Origin: Streptosporangiales bacterium
GTDB taxonomy: Bacteria > Actinomycetota > Actinomycetes > Streptosporangiales > WHST01
Direction of reading: 5' to 3'
DNA length: 64,000 nt
Assembly (NCBI GenBank): GCA_009379825.1
Contig: WHTA01000012.1
Coordinates: forward strand, 47,421-111,420
Below the pieces are notes generated by a model. It searched no databases. It was not told where the DNA came from and saw only the letters and a list, made by a program, of their open reading frames with translations. A program made the position numbers and the translations under genes. Below, piece after piece: positions 42,744-52,114 of the stretch (positions within the stretch are counted from its first letter, which is position 1; every line of letters begins with the position of its first letter).

Positions 42744-43927
42744 GCGTGGCTCCCCTCGGCCGCGAGCTCCGCGGCGCGGTCGGCCGCTCCGTCCATGGTG
42801 TCGACCCGCTCCACGCCGGGCAGGTTGGCCTCGTCGAGGATGCGCCTGCCCTCGTCGGCGTTGTTGCCGTCCAGCCGCACGACCAGCTTCTTGTCCACCG
42901 GCTCGCCCCGGCTCTCGAGCATCCGGAACGCCGCGACGACGCCGTTCGCCACCGCGTCGCAGGCGGTGATGCCGCCGAACACGTTCACGAAGACGCTGCG
43001 CACGCCCGGGTCGCCGAGCACGACCTCGAGGCCGTTGGCCATGATCTCCGCCGACGCGCCGCCGCCGATGTCGAGGAAGTTCGCCGGCTTCGCGCCGCCG
43101 TGCTTCTCCCCGGCGTACGCGACCACGTCCAGCGTGCTCATCACCAGGCCCGCGCCGTTGCCGATGATGCCGACGGACCCGTCCAGCTTGACGTAGTTCA
43201 GGCCCTTCTCCTTGGCCTTCACCTCGAGCGGGTCGGTCGCGGCGATGTCCGCGAACTGCTCGTGGTCGGGGTGCCTGAAGTCGGCGCTCTCGTCGAGGGT
43301 GACCTTGCCGTCCAGCGCGACGATCCGGCCCGCCTCGGTCCGCACGAGCGGGTTCACCTCGACCAGGCTGGCGTCCTCGCCGACGAAGCACTCCCACAGC
43401 TTGACGATGACGCCGGCCGTCTCGTCCACGACCTCGTCGGGGAACTTCGCCGCGACGGCGATCTCGCGCGCCTTGGCCTCGTCGACGCCGGTCACGGCGT
43501 CCACGGGCACCTTCGCGAGCGCCTCCGGCTGGGTACGGGCGACCTCCTCGATGTCGACGCCGCCCTCCTTGGACGCCATCGCCAGGAAGGTGCGGTTGCC
43601 GCGGTCCACGAGGAACGAGAAGTAGTACTCCTCGGCGATCTCCTCCGCGGGCGTAACCAGGACCTTCCTTACGATGTGGCCCTTGATGTCCAGGCCGAGG
43701 ATCTCCCCGGCCTTCTGTGCTGCGTCATCCGGCGTCTCGGCCAGCTTGACGCCACCGGCCTTGCCACGACCACCGGTCTTGACCTGTGCCTTGACGACGA
43801 CGGTGGTGGTGCCGAACCGCTCCGCCGCTTCCTTCGCGGCATCGGGTGTGGCCACGACCTCCTGGGCCATGGTCGGTACGCCGTGCTTCGCGAAGAGCTC
43901 TTTGGCTTGGTACTCGTAAAGATCCAC
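42740..43927 (-). CDS. sucC: succinyl-CoA synthetase beta subunit
   Basis: 395 residues from GTG 43927 ([17 protein letters not shown]). ATP-grasp fold with [27 protein letters not shown] and [11 protein letters not shown] supply metal-site residues. [19 protein letters not shown] follows. No strong ribosome site before the GTG. First gene of the sucC-sucD operon. Confidence 0.97.
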   Translation of the reverse strand: MDLYEYQAKELFAKHGVPTMAQEVVATPDAAKEAAERFGTTTVVVKAQVKTGGRGKAGGVKLAETPDDAAQKAGEILGLDIKGHIVRKVLVTPAEEIAEEYYFSFLVDRGNRTFLAMASKEGGVDIEEVARTQPEALAKVPVDAVTGVDEAKAREIAVAAKFPDEVVDETAGVIVKLWECFVGEDASLVEVNPLVRTEAGRIVALDGKVTLDESADFRHPDHEQFADIAATDPLEVKAKEKGLNYVKLDGSVGIIGNGAGLVMSTLDVVAYAGEKHGGAKPANFLDIGGGASAEIMANGLEVVLGDPGVRSVFVNVFGGITACDAVANGVVAAFRMLESRGEPVDKKLVVRLDGNNADEGRRILDEANLPGVERVDTMDGAADRAAELAAEGSHA

Positions 43928-44145
43928 TGGGTGTCCGTTCCGACGTCCACGTCCGTGTCCGCGCACCTCAGCCGCACGCGGCCCTTCGTGAGGGTAACGG
44001 GTCGCCGCTGCGGTGCCGAGAGTGGCATCCGGGTCAGCGGTGTGTTCTCCCTCGCATTGCGCTCTCCGGTTCAGGGTGCCGTCAGGGTCGTTCCCGGACG
44101 CCAGGACGGCCCGCCACCGCGAGACTGGCACCGGAGGAGGTCGAG

Positions 44146-44571
44146 ATGACGATGAGGGAAGCCACCGCAGGCGCGCAGTCCGGATTGCGTGCATCGGACG
44201 CCGAACGGGAACGGACCGTCGAGGCGCTGCGCAAGCACTATGAGACTGGCCACATCGGCTACGCGGAGTTCAACCATCGGATGGAGCGCGCGTACGCGGC
44301 GACGTACCTGCACGAGCTGACCGCGCTGGCGGCTGACCTGCCAGGCGCGGCGTCGCCGGGGAACGCGGTCGCCCCGGCCCGGCAGGCGCAGAAACCCAAG
44401 GAGCGCACGGGTGCGGTCAAGGTGCTCGCCATCATCGCGCTGGTGATCGCGTCACTGGTCGGGCTGTCCTGGCTGGGGAACCTGCTCACCGCGCACCCGC
44501 TGATCACGATCCTCGCCGCCGCGGCGGTCATCTGGATCGTGCTGAAGAAGCCGTACCGGAGGAAGGGCTAG
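44146..44571 (+). CDS. DUF1707 (SHOCT-like) membrane protein
   Basis: 141 residues, ATG 44146 after GGAGGAGG. DUF1707 is at residues 15-67: [46 protein letters not shown]. Two C-terminal hydrophobic segments follow ([20 protein letters not shown] and [17 protein letters not shown]). DUF1707 is a small helical module frequent in actinobacterial membrane proteins; role unknown. Its last four bases overlap the convergent mutase-subunit gene. Confidence 0.88.
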   Translation: MTMREATAGAQSGLRASDAERERTVEALRKHYETGHIGYAEFNHRMERAYAATYLHELTALAADLPGAASPGNAVAPARQAQKPKERTGAVKVLAIIALVIASLVGLSWLGNLLTAHPLITILAAAAVIWIVLKKPYRRKG

Positions 44572-44999
44572 GCCTGGGCGTGCTGCGGGTCGGCCGGGGC
44601 CGCGCCGTCGACGTGTGTGCGTACCCAGGTGACGATGTCGTGGGTGGTGGCGCCGGGGCCGAAGACCTTTGCCACGCCGAGCTGCTCGAGCTCGGGGATG
44701 TCCGCCTCGGGGATGATGCCGCCGCCGAAGACCACGATGTCGGCGGCGTCGCGCTCCTTCAACAGTTCGACGACCCGGGCGAACAGCGTCATGTGCGCGC
44801 CGGAGAGCACGGAGAGGCCGATGCCGTCGGCGTCCTCCTGGATGGCCGCCTCGACGATCTGCTCCGGTGTCTGGTGCAGACCGGTGTAGATGACCTCCAT
44901 GCCGGCGTCGCGCAGCGCACGGGCGACGACCTTCGCACCCCGGTCGTGCCCGTCCAGCCCGGGCTTGCCGACGACGATCCGCAGCCTGCTACTGGCCAT
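44568..44999 (-). CDS. cobalamin-binding small subunit of an acyl-CoA mutase
   Basis: 143 residues, only a B12-binding Rossmann domain. The signature DxHxxG is D16-G-H18-D-R-G21 in [13 protein letters not shown]; His18 is the cobalt ligand. SVLSGAH and [12 protein letters not shown] complete the nucleotide-loop site. It matches the C-terminal domain of methylmalonyl-CoA mutase and small subunits such as IcmB. The only catalytic partner in the window is at 5924-7501, 37 kb away. Lies next to pcrA as in Streptomyces. Confidence 0.92.
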   Translation of the reverse strand: MASSRLRIVVGKPGLDGHDRGAKVVARALRDAGMEVIYTGLHQTPEQIVEAAIQEDADGIGLSVLSGAHMTLFARVVELLKERDAADIVVFGGGIIPEADIPELEQLGVAKVFGPGATTHDIVTWVRTHVDGAAPADPQHAQA

Positions 45000-45050
45000 C
45001 TTCGCCTCCTCGCACCCCGTCCGCAGACCAGGGTAGCTGCCGGGCGGCGG

Positions 45051-47423
45051 TCAGAGCTTCTGGATCGGGGCGTAGCGGAGCACGAAGGTCTTCTCGCCGA
45101 CGTCCGCGCCGAAGTCGATCTTCGCCTGCGCCTTGTCGCCGCCGCCGGATACGCCGACGACCTTGCCCATGCCGAACCGGTCGTGGTTGATCCGGTCGCC
45201 GATGGACAGCTCGGGCACCTGCCGGTTGCCGAGCGTACGGACTCCCGGCTGGCTGGCCAGCCCGGCACTCGCCGGCTCCCTGGGCCGCCGGTCGGTCGAA
45301 CGGCCACTGCCGCCGGTGCGCTGCCAGTCGAGCAGGTCCACCGGCAGCTCCTGCAGGAACCGCGACGGCGGGTTGTACGACGGCGAGCCCCACGCCGTAC
45401 GCACCTCGGCCCGCGAGACGTACAGCCGCTGCCTGGCCCGGGTGATGCCGACGTACGCCAGCCGCCGCTCCTCCTCCAGCTCCTTGCTGTCGCCGAGGCT
45501 GCGCTGGTGCGGGAACACCCCGTCCTCCAGGCCGGTGAGGAACACCACGGGGAACTCCAGCCCCTTGGCCGTGTGCAGCGTCATGAGCGTGATCATGCCG
45601 CCGTGGTCCTCGCCCTCCGGGATCTGGTCGGCGTCGGCCACCAGCGACACCCGCTCGAGGAGTCGAGCGAGGGTGCCCTCCCCCTCGCTCGACTCCTCGA
45701 ACTCGCGCGCGACCGACACCAGCTCCTGCAGGTTCTCCACCCGGGTCTCGTCCTGCGGGTCGCGCGACTCGCTCAGCTCGGTGAGGTACCCGCTCTTCGC
45801 GAGCACCTCCTCGGCGATGCTGGACGGCGACTCACCGGTCTCGACCATCGCACGCAGCTCGGCTATCAGCGCGGCGAACTCCTGCACTGCATTCATCGAC
45901 CTGGTGGCCAGCCCGTACACCTCGCCGGCGCGCTGCACCGCCTGGTAGAAGCTGATGTCCTGCTGGTTCGCGAACGCGTCCAGGCAGGCCTCCGCCCGGT
46001 CGCCGATGCCGCGCTTCGGTACGTTCACGATGCGGCGCAGCGACACCGTGTCGTCGGGGTTGGCGAGCACCCGCAGGTACGCGAGCAGGTCGCGCACCTC
46101 CCTGCGCTCGTAGAACCGCACCGCGCCGACCACCTTGTACGGCAGCCCGACCCGGATCAGCACTTCCTCGAAGACACGCGACTGGGCGTTCGTGCGGTAG
46201 AACACCGCCACGTCGCCGTACTTCGCCTTGCCCTGGTCGTTGAGCTCGTCGATCTCGCGCGCGACGAACGCCGCCTCGTCGTGCTCGCTGTCCGCGACGT
46301 AGCCGACGATCTGGTCGCCCTTGCCGGCGGCGGACCAGAGGTTCTTCGCCTTCCGCCCCTCGTTGCGGGCGATGACTGCGTTCGCCGCGGTGAGGATGGT
46401 TTGGGTGGAGCGGTAGTTCTGTTCGAGCAGCACGGTCTTCGCGTTCGGGAAGTCGCGCTCGAACTCCATGATGTTGCGGATGGTCGCGCCGCGGAACGCG
46501 TAGATCGCCTGGTCGGCGTCGCCGACCACGCACAGCTCGGACGGCGGCGCCTGCACGGCCTCCGCGTCACCGACCGGGTCGCCGTCGGCGGTCCGCCGTT
46601 CGGCGTGGTCGACGTCGCCGCCGGTCAGCTCCCGTACGAGCACGTACTGGGCGTGGTTGGTGTCCTGGTACTCGTCGACCATGACGTGCCTGAACCGCCG
46701 CCGGTAGTGCTCCTTGACGTCGGGGAACGCCTGCAGCAGGTGCACGGTGGTCATGATCAGGTCGTCGAAGTCGAACGCGTTCGCCTGCTGCAGCCGCTTC
46801 TGGTACATCGTGTAGCACTCGGCGACGGTGCGCTGCCAGTGCGTCTCGGCCTTGGCGGTGGCTTCCTCGTAGTCGATCAGCTCGTTCTTCAGGTTCGAGA
46901 CGGCGTTCACGACCTGCCGCGGCGGGTAGCGCTTCGGGTCGAGGTCGAGGTCACGGCAGACAAGCGTCATCAGCCGCTGGCTGTCGGTGGCGTCGTAGAT
47001 GGAGAACTGGCCGGAGAACCCGAAGTGCTTCGCCTCCTTGCGCAGGATGCGCACGCAGGCGGAGTGGAACGTCATCACCCACATCGCCCGCGCGCGCCCG
47101 CCGACCAGCGCCTCGACGCGCTCGCGCATCTCCCTGGCCGCCTTGTTGGTGAAGGTGATCGCGAGGATCGAGCCAGGGTGCGCGCCGCGCTCGCCGAGCA
47201 GGTACGCGATGCGGTTGGTGAGCACCCGGGTCTTCCCCGACCCGGCACCGGCGATGACCAGCAACGGCGAGCCGACGTGCGTGACCGCCTCCCGCTGCTG
47301 CGGGTTGAGCCCGACGAGCAGCTGCTCCACGTCGACGCGCCCCCGTCTGCCGGCCGACGGCGTCTCGGCGTCGGCCGTCGCGGGCTGGTGTTCTGGCAGC
47401 AGGTCACCGAAGAGCGTCGACAT
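45051..47423 (-). CDS. pcrA: ATP-dependent 3'-5' DNA helicase PcrA/UvrD1
   Basis: 790 residues, ATG 47423 (GTG 47426 just before). SF1A motifs: Walker A AGAGSGKT (about residues 58-65), DEYQDTNHAQY, GDADQAIYAFRGAT, TLHTAKGLEFPVVFLTGLED, TRARQRLYVSRA. The segment between DEYQDTN and GDADQ carries an extra acidic insert of about 25 residues (TADGDPVGDAEAVQ). The C-terminal tudor-like domain (about 735-790, RINHDRFGMGKVVGVSG) contacts RNA polymerase in relatives. Acts in nucleotide-excision repair and replication-transcription conflict. Confidence 0.95.
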   Translation of the reverse strand: MSTLFGDLLPEHQPATADAETPSAGRRGRVDVEQLLVGLNPQQREAVTHVGSPLLVIAGAGSGKTRVLTNRIAYLLGERGAHPGSILAITFTNKAAREMRERVEALVGGRARAMWVMTFHSACVRILRKEAKHFGFSGQFSIYDATDSQRLMTLVCRDLDLDPKRYPPRQVVNAVSNLKNELIDYEEATAKAETHWQRTVAECYTMYQKRLQQANAFDFDDLIMTTVHLLQAFPDVKEHYRRRFRHVMVDEYQDTNHAQYVLVRELTGGDVDHAERRTADGDPVGDAEAVQAPPSELCVVGDADQAIYAFRGATIRNIMEFERDFPNAKTVLLEQNYRSTQTILTAANAVIARNEGRKAKNLWSAAGKGDQIVGYVADSEHDEAAFVAREIDELNDQGKAKYGDVAVFYRTNAQSRVFEEVLIRVGLPYKVVGAVRFYERREVRDLLAYLRVLANPDDTVSLRRIVNVPKRGIGDRAEACLDAFANQQDISFYQAVQRAGEVYGLATRSMNAVQEFAALIAELRAMVETGESPSSIAEEVLAKSGYLTELSESRDPQDETRVENLQELVSVAREFEESSEGEGTLARLLERVSLVADADQIPEGEDHGGMITLMTLHTAKGLEFPVVFLTGLEDGVFPHQRSLGDSKELEEERRLAYVGITRARQRLYVSRAEVRTAWGSPSYNPPSRFLQELPVDLLDWQRTGGSGRSTDRRPREPASAGLASQPGVRTLGNRQVPELSIGDRINHDRFGMGKVVGVSGGGDKAQAKIDFGADVGEKTFVLRYAPIQKL

Positions 47424-47557
47424 CACGCCCGAGTCTAAGCCGTCGCCGGGACAGCCCCCGGCTTCCCTTGCCGAGGCCTAGGACCATCGTCCGGTCCGGT
47501 TGGCGGGTTTCGCTCCTAGGATGAACGGCGTGGTGTTCCGAGATCAAGCGGGCCCTG

Positions 47558-48241
47558 TTGGTAGCGGCCCATCCCGACGACATCGACTTCGGTGCGGCCG
47601 GCACCGTGGCGACCTGGACGAGCAGCGGCGTCGACGTGGCGTACTGCATCGTCACCGACGGCGACGCCGGCGGCTTCGACCTGGACTTCCCGCGCGCGGA
47701 GATGGGGCCGCTGCGGCGCCGCGAGCAGACCGACGCGGCCGCCGAGGTCGGCGTGGACGAGCTGCACTTCCTCGGCTACGCCGACGGCTACCTGGAGGTG
47801 TCGCTCGAGCTGCGCCGCGACATCGCCAGGGTGATCCGCCAGGTGCGGCCGGACCGCATCCTGATCCCCAGCCCGGAGATCATCTACGAGCGGATCTACC
47901 CGTCACACCCGGACCACCGCGCGGCGGGCGAGGCCGCGCTCAACGCCATCTACCCGGACGCCCGCAACCCGTTCACCTTCCCCGAGCTGCGCGCGGAGGG
48001 CCTGGAGGCGTGGACGGTGCCGGAGACCTGGATCATGGCGCACCCGAAGACGAACCACGCGGTGGACATCACCGAGGTCTTCGAGCGCAAGCTCGCCGCG
48101 CTGCGGGCGCACAAGAGCCAGACCGCGCACCACGACGACCTGGAGGGCATGCTGCGCGGGTACCTCGGCACCCTGGCCGAGGAACACGGCCTGGGCGAGG
48201 ACCGGCTGGCCGAGGCGTTCTACGTCATCGCCACCGGCTGA
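47558..48241 (+). CDS. PIG-L/LmbE-family N-deacetylase
   Basis: At least 227 residues. Zn site AHPDD (in VAAHPDDIDFGAAGTVATW) and HPDHRAAG define the family, which deacetylates GlcNAc-type amides, including mycothiol biosynthesis and conjugate amidase steps. The length is short for MshB/Mca and fits an uncharacterised subgroup. The start is unclear: no ATG or GTG is in frame before AHPDD after the upstream stop at 47522. Only TTG 47558 (or a CTG before it) is available, so a non-standard start or a local sequence error is possible. Confidence 0.82.
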   Translation: MVAAHPDDIDFGAAGTVATWTSSGVDVAYCIVTDGDAGGFDLDFPRAEMGPLRRREQTDAAAEVGVDELHFLGYADGYLEVSLELRRDIARVIRQVRPDRILIPSPEIIYERIYPSHPDHRAAGEAALNAIYPDARNPFTFPELRAEGLEAWTVPETWIMAHPKTNHAVDITEVFERKLAALRAHKSQTAHHDDLEGMLRGYLGTLAEEHGLGEDRLAEAFYVIATG

Positions 48242-48294
48242 GCTCGACCCACGCCGCCCCGTCTTGACAAGCCCGCGGCACGCCCACGACGCTA

Positions 48295-48330
48295 GTGTTG
48301 CCATATAGCGCTTGTGTTGCCGAAATGGCA
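48295..48330. promoter_or_regulatory. candidate operator before the amidohydrolase gene
   Basis: GTGTTGCC occurs at 48295 and 48314, 19 bp apart. The second copy is part of the inverted repeat TTGCCGAAATGGCA (48317-48330). This size and symmetry suits an IclR-family site, and an IclR gene lies at 52104. A TTGACA at 48264 may be its -35 box, though I see no good -10. Confidence 0.5.
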
Positions 48331-48345
48331 CGACTGGGTGGCGTG

Positions 48346-49440
48346 ATGATCGACTGCGACGTACACAACAGCTGGAGCTCCGCGGAGGTGCTCCTGCCGT
48401 ACCTGGAGCCCACGTTCAGGGACTACCTGGACCGCGGCGAGCTGCCCGGCCCCAAGGGCGCGTTCCCGCACACGCACCGGGCGTGGCTGCACCCCGAGGG
48501 CTTCATGCGCTACGACACGCTGCCCGCGGACGGTTCGACGCCGGGCTCCGACTACGACCTGATGCGCGACCAGCTGCTCGACAGGTACGACCTGGACTAC
48601 GTCGTGCTCACCGGCGACGAGGGCGTCGAGGTGTCCACGCTCGCCAACCCATACTACGCGCAGGCTCTCGCCACGGCACACAACGACTGGCTGGTCGACC
48701 AGTGGCTGTCACTCGACCAGCGGCTGCTCGGCTCGATCGTGGTCGCACCGCAGAACCCCGAGGGCGCTGCGGCGGAGATCCGGCGGCTCGCCGGCCACCC
48801 ACAGCTCGTGCAGGTGCTCGTCTCCAGCGGCTCGCAGCGGCCGTTCGGTGACCCGTTCTTCCACCCGATCTGGGAGGCGTGCGCGGAGACCGGGCTGCCG
48901 TTCGCCGCGCACCTCGGCGGGCAGGGCGGGCTCAACGCCAACCCGACCGGCTGCGGGCCGCCGACGTTCTTCTGGGAGGCGCACTCGCTGCTGTGCGAGA
49001 CCGGCATGGGGCACCTGGCGAGCGCGATCGCGCACGGGGTGTTCGAGAAGTGGCCGAACACCAGGTTCGTCCTCGTCGAGTGCGGGATCGCGTGGGTACC
49101 CGCCCTGCTGTGGCGGCTCGACTCGGACTTCAAGGCGCTGCGCAAGGAGACGCCGTGGCTGCGCCGGCTGCCCAGTGAGTACGCGCGCGACCACATCAGG
49201 CTGACCACCCAGCCCCTTGAACAGCCGCGCAAGCCGGCGAACATGTGGCCCGCGCTCGAGGACATCGGCGCGAAGGACATGCTGATGTTCGCGTCCGACT
49301 ACCCGCACTGGGACTTCGACGACCCGACGTACCTGCGCATCCCGCCGGACTGGCGCGACCAGGTGCTCGACACGAACGCCCGCCAGGTCTACGGCCTGCC
49401 GGCACGCGCCGAGGCCGCGGAGCCCGCCGATGTCCACTGA
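48346..49440 (+). CDS. amidohydrolase-2 family metal-dependent hydrolase
   Basis: 364 residues from ATG 48346 (MIDCDVHNSW); an ATG at 48325 would add seven residues. The D-x-H motif, His in FAAHLGGQGG and metal Asp in MFASDYPHWDFDD are those of the ACMSD-like amidohydrolase_2 group, which includes decarboxylases and hydrolases of aromatic or hydroxy-acid substrates. Overlaps the Rieske gene by 11 bp, implying functional pairing. Substrate unknown. Confidence 0.9.
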   Translation: MIDCDVHNSWSSAEVLLPYLEPTFRDYLDRGELPGPKGAFPHTHRAWLHPEGFMRYDTLPADGSTPGSDYDLMRDQLLDRYDLDYVVLTGDEGVEVSTLANPYYAQALATAHNDWLVDQWLSLDQRLLGSIVVAPQNPEGAAAEIRRLAGHPQLVQVLVSSGSQRPFGDPFFHPIWEACAETGLPFAAHLGGQGGLNANPTGCGPPTFFWEAHSLLCETGMGHLASAIAHGVFEKWPNTRFVLVECGIAWVPALLWRLDSDFKALRKETPWLRRLPSEYARDHIRLTTQPLEQPRKPANMWPALEDIGAKDMLMFASDYPHWDFDDPTYLRIPPDWRDQVLDTNARQVYGLPARAEAAEPADVH

Positions 49441-49807
49441 CGCCGCCGCCCCTGCGACGACCGGGCACGTGGTCTGCCCGGTCAGCGAGCTGCCACCAGG
49501 CACCCGCCGGGTGGTCTCCGTCGGCGACACCCAGATCGGCGTGTTCAATGTCGCCGGCGAGTTCTACGCGCTGCGCAACCGCTGCCCGCACAAGGGCGGC
49601 GCACTCTGCGAGGGCCCGATCACCGGCACCACGCTGCCGACCAGCAACCGCACGTACACCTACGGCCGGTCCGGCGAGATCGTGCGGTGTGCGTGGCACG
49701 GCTGGGAGTTCGAGATCGCCACCGGTGTCGCCATCGTCGACCCGCGGATCCGTACGAAGAGCTACCCGGTGACCGTCGACGACGACCAGGTGGTCGTCCA
49801 CCTCTGA
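49430..49807 (+). CDS. Rieske [2Fe-2S] ferredoxin
   Basis: 125 residues. The cluster ligands are C52-P-H54 (RNRCPHKGGALCEG) and C87-A-W-H90 (VRCAWHGWEFEI). Soluble; no membrane anchor. Such small Rieske proteins donate electrons to oxygenases. No oxygenase gene is adjacent, only the amidohydrolase that overlaps it. Confidence 0.93.
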   Translation: MSTDAAAPATTGHVVCPVSELPPGTRRVVSVGDTQIGVFNVAGEFYALRNRCPHKGGALCEGPITGTTLPTSNRTYTYGRSGEIVRCAWHGWEFEIATGVAIVDPRIRTKSYPVTVDDDQVVVHL

Positions 49808-49832
49808 CGGCGGTGCGTGGTTGACTCTGCGC

Positions 49833-50239
49833 ATGGCCGGACTCTCCCCGCGGCTCGCGGCCGTCGTGGACGCGCTGCCGCTGCGCCCCGGGCTGCGGGT
49901 GCTCGAGGTCGGCGGCGCGCCAGGCGCTGCGGCCAGAGCGGTCGCGAGGGCGACGGGCACGTCCTGGTGATCGACCGCTCCGCGAAGGGCGTCGCCCTGA
50001 CCGAGCGGAACGCGGCGGCGGAGATCGCCGCCGGGCGGCTGAGCGTACGCCAGGTCGCCGCCGAGGACTTCGAGCTGCTCCCCGGCGAGGCGCCGTACGA
50101 CCTCGCGTTCGCCGTACGGGTCGGCGCCCTCGACGGCCGGAACCCCCGTGCAGGCGTGCTCGCGCGACGGCGGATCGCCGCGGCGCTCACCCCCGCAGGG
50201 CGGCTGTTCGTCGACGGCACCGAGGTCGACCTCGGCTGA
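49833..50239 (+). pseudogene. class I SAM-dependent methyltransferase, frameshifted
   Basis: The first frame (49833-49970) encodes MAGLSPRLAAVVDAL and motif I VLEVGGAPGAAARAVARA, then stops. A second frame, shifted by -1, continues GDGHVLVIDRSAKG and then AEDFELLPGEAPYDLAFAVR to 50239. Joined they give the normal short actinobacterial methyltransferase of about 135 residues. The shift lies around 49940-49965, consistent with loss of one base. It may be a true lesion or a sequencing slip in very GC-rich DNA. Confidence 0.85.
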
Positions 50240-50324
50240 CCGTTGCTGCGGCCGCGGCAAAGGTCTTGCCTGGCACCGGTGCGCCAGTAGCATCCAGACC
50301 GCCGGAGCAGACGGGGGTGGCGCA

Positions 50325-51164
50325 GTGGCCGCGGGCAAGATACGCGATCCGAAGCTGTTCTACGAGACAGGTGCGACGACGATGTTCGCGTCGCGCACCG
50401 ACCAGCGGTTCAGCTACTGCCTCTACGTGCCGCACCACCGCGACGGCGACCCACAGCGGTACCCGCTGATCGTGATCCAGCACGGCACCGGGCGTACCGC
50501 CGGCCAGTACCGCGACGCGATGGCCGACTTCTGCGAGGCACACAGGTGCGTGGTGCTCGCGCCGTTGTTCCCCGCGGGCATCGTCGACCCGGACGACCTG
50601 CACAACTTCAAGTTCATCGCGTACCGCGACATCCGCTTCGACCTGGTGCTGCTCGACATGGTGGACCAGGTGGCGGACCGGTTCCCCGTCGACGCGGGCA
50701 GGTTCCTGCTGCACGGCTTCTCCGGCGGCGGCCAGTTCACCCACCGCTTCCTTTACCTGCACCCGCACCGGCTCGCGGCCGCGTCGATCGGCGCCCCCGG
50801 CCGGATCACCGAGCTCGACGACGGCAAGCCGTGGTGGCTGGGCACCCACGGCTTCGCCGACCGCTTCGGCGCACCGCCTGACCTCGACGCGATCCGGCAG
50901 GTGCCCGTGCAGCTGGTCGTCGGTGCCGAGGACGTGGAGACCTGGGAGATCAACAACCCCAGCGATACCAACTGGATGGACGGCGTCGAGCAGACCGGCA
51001 GCACCCGTATCGAGCGGCTACAGACGCTACGCAGGAACTACGAGGGGCACGGCATCGCGGTCCGCTTCGACCTGGTCGACGGCGTCGCGCACGAGGGCAC
51101 GCTGGTGCTCCCCACGGTGAGCGCCTTCTTCGCCGACGTGCTGGCCACCACCGCACCCCGCTGA
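50325..51164 (+). CDS. alpha/beta hydrolase, PHB-depolymerase/esterase-like
   Basis: 279 residues, GTG start after GGGGGTGG. The nucleophile elbow is GFSGGGQF (Ser about residue 133), with oxyanion region VIQHGTGRTAGQYR and a late catalytic His in VDGVAHEGT. No signal peptide, so cytosolic, unlike secreted depolymerases. The fold matches feruloyl-esterase/PHB-depolymerase-like proteins. Convergent with pip, five bases between stops. Substrate unknown. Confidence 0.82.
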   Translation: MAAGKIRDPKLFYETGATTMFASRTDQRFSYCLYVPHHRDGDPQRYPLIVIQHGTGRTAGQYRDAMADFCEAHRCVVLAPLFPAGIVDPDDLHNFKFIAYRDIRFDLVLLDMVDQVADRFPVDAGRFLLHGFSGGGQFTHRFLYLHPHRLAAASIGAPGRITELDDGKPWWLGTHGFADRFGAPPDLDAIRQVPVQLVVGAEDVETWEINNPSDTNWMDGVEQTGSTRIERLQTLRRNYEGHGIAVRFDLVDGVAHEGTLVLPTVSAFFADVLATTAPR

Positions 51165-51169
51165 CCGGT

Positions 51170-52114
51170 TCAGGCCGGCGCGACGAACGAATCCACAGCG
51201 GCAAGCAACGCACCGCTGAAGCCACCGCCGCCGTGCCCGGCGTCGCCCACTACGACGAGGCGGCTGGTCGGCCACGCCTGGTGGAGGCGCCACGCGGTGT
51301 CCAGCGGGCTCGAAACGTCGTGCCGGCCGTGCACGAGCACGGCCGAGATGTCCGCCAGGCGGTGCATGTCGTCGAACACCTGGTTCTCCGCCAGGAAGCA
51401 GTGGTTGCCCCAGTAGTGCGTGACCAACCGGGCGAAGACGCTACGGAACTCCGGGTCGTCGTACCTGGCGTTCGGCGTCCAGCCGGGCATCAGCGCCACG
51501 TAGGTGTCCTCCCACGTGCACCACTGCCTCGCGGCGCGCTCGTGCACCCGCGGGTCGGGGTCGGCAAGCAGCCGCGCGTAGGCCGCGGCGAGGTTGTCGC
51601 GCTCGGCGGCCGGCACGGCCGCGGCGAACTCCTGCCACTCGCGCGGGAAGACCCGCCCCATCTCGCGGGTGATCCAGTCGATCTCGCCGCGGGTGCCTGC
51701 GGTGACCGCGCCGAGCGCCATGCCGAGCACCCGCTCCGGGTGCGCCTGCGCGTACACCAGGGCCAGGGTGACACCCCAGGAGATGCCCACGACCACCCAG
51801 CGGTCGATGCCCAGGTGCTCACGCAGCCGCTCGATGTCCGCGACGAGGTGTGAGGTGGTGTTCGTGGTCAGGTCGGCGTCCGGTCCGCTCGCCAGCGGCG
51901 TGCTCCGGCCACAGCCACGCTGGTCGAACAGCACCGCGCGGTACCTGTGCGGGTCGAAGTACCGCCTGGCGAACGGCTTGCTGCCACTACCCGGCCCGCC
52001 GTGCAGGTACACCGCAGGCGTTCCTGCGGGGTCGCCGACGGTCTCCCAGTAGACGCTGTGGCCGTCGCCGACCGCCAGCATGCCGGACTCGTACGGCTCC
52101 ACGTCAGCGGTCAT
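51170..52114 (-). CDS. pip: proline iminopeptidase
   Basis: 314 residues from ATG 52114. Motifs: oxyanion hole LHGGPGSG, DQRGCGRST, nucleophile GISWGVTLAL (Ser in G-I-S-W-G), acid Asp in HGRHDVSSPL and His in GDAGHGGGG. It releases N-terminal proline from peptides. The start overlaps the IclR gene stop by 11 bp, so co-transcribed with it. Confidence 0.94.
   Translation of the reverse strand: MTADVEPYESGMLAVGDGHSVYWETVGDPAGTPAVYLHGGPGSGSKPFARRYFDPHRYRAVLFDQRGCGRSTPLASGPDADLTTNTTSHLVADIERLREHLGIDRWVVVGISWGVTLALVYAQAHPERVLGMALGAVTAGTRGEIDWITREMGRVFPREWQEFAAAVPAAERDNLAAAYARLLADPDPRVHERAARQWCTWEDTYVALMPGWTPNARYDDPEFRSVFARLVTHYWGNHCFLAENQVFDDMHRLADISAVLVHGRHDVSSPLDTAWRLHQAWPTSRLVVVGDAGHGGGGFSGALLAAVDSFVAPA

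Noticed and set aside
44580..47438. A 952-codon open frame on the plus strand opposite pcrA
   Set aside because: It is antisense to a clear helicase gene, rich in Arg, His, Val and Leu as expected for a GC-rich shadow frame, and has no recognisable domain.
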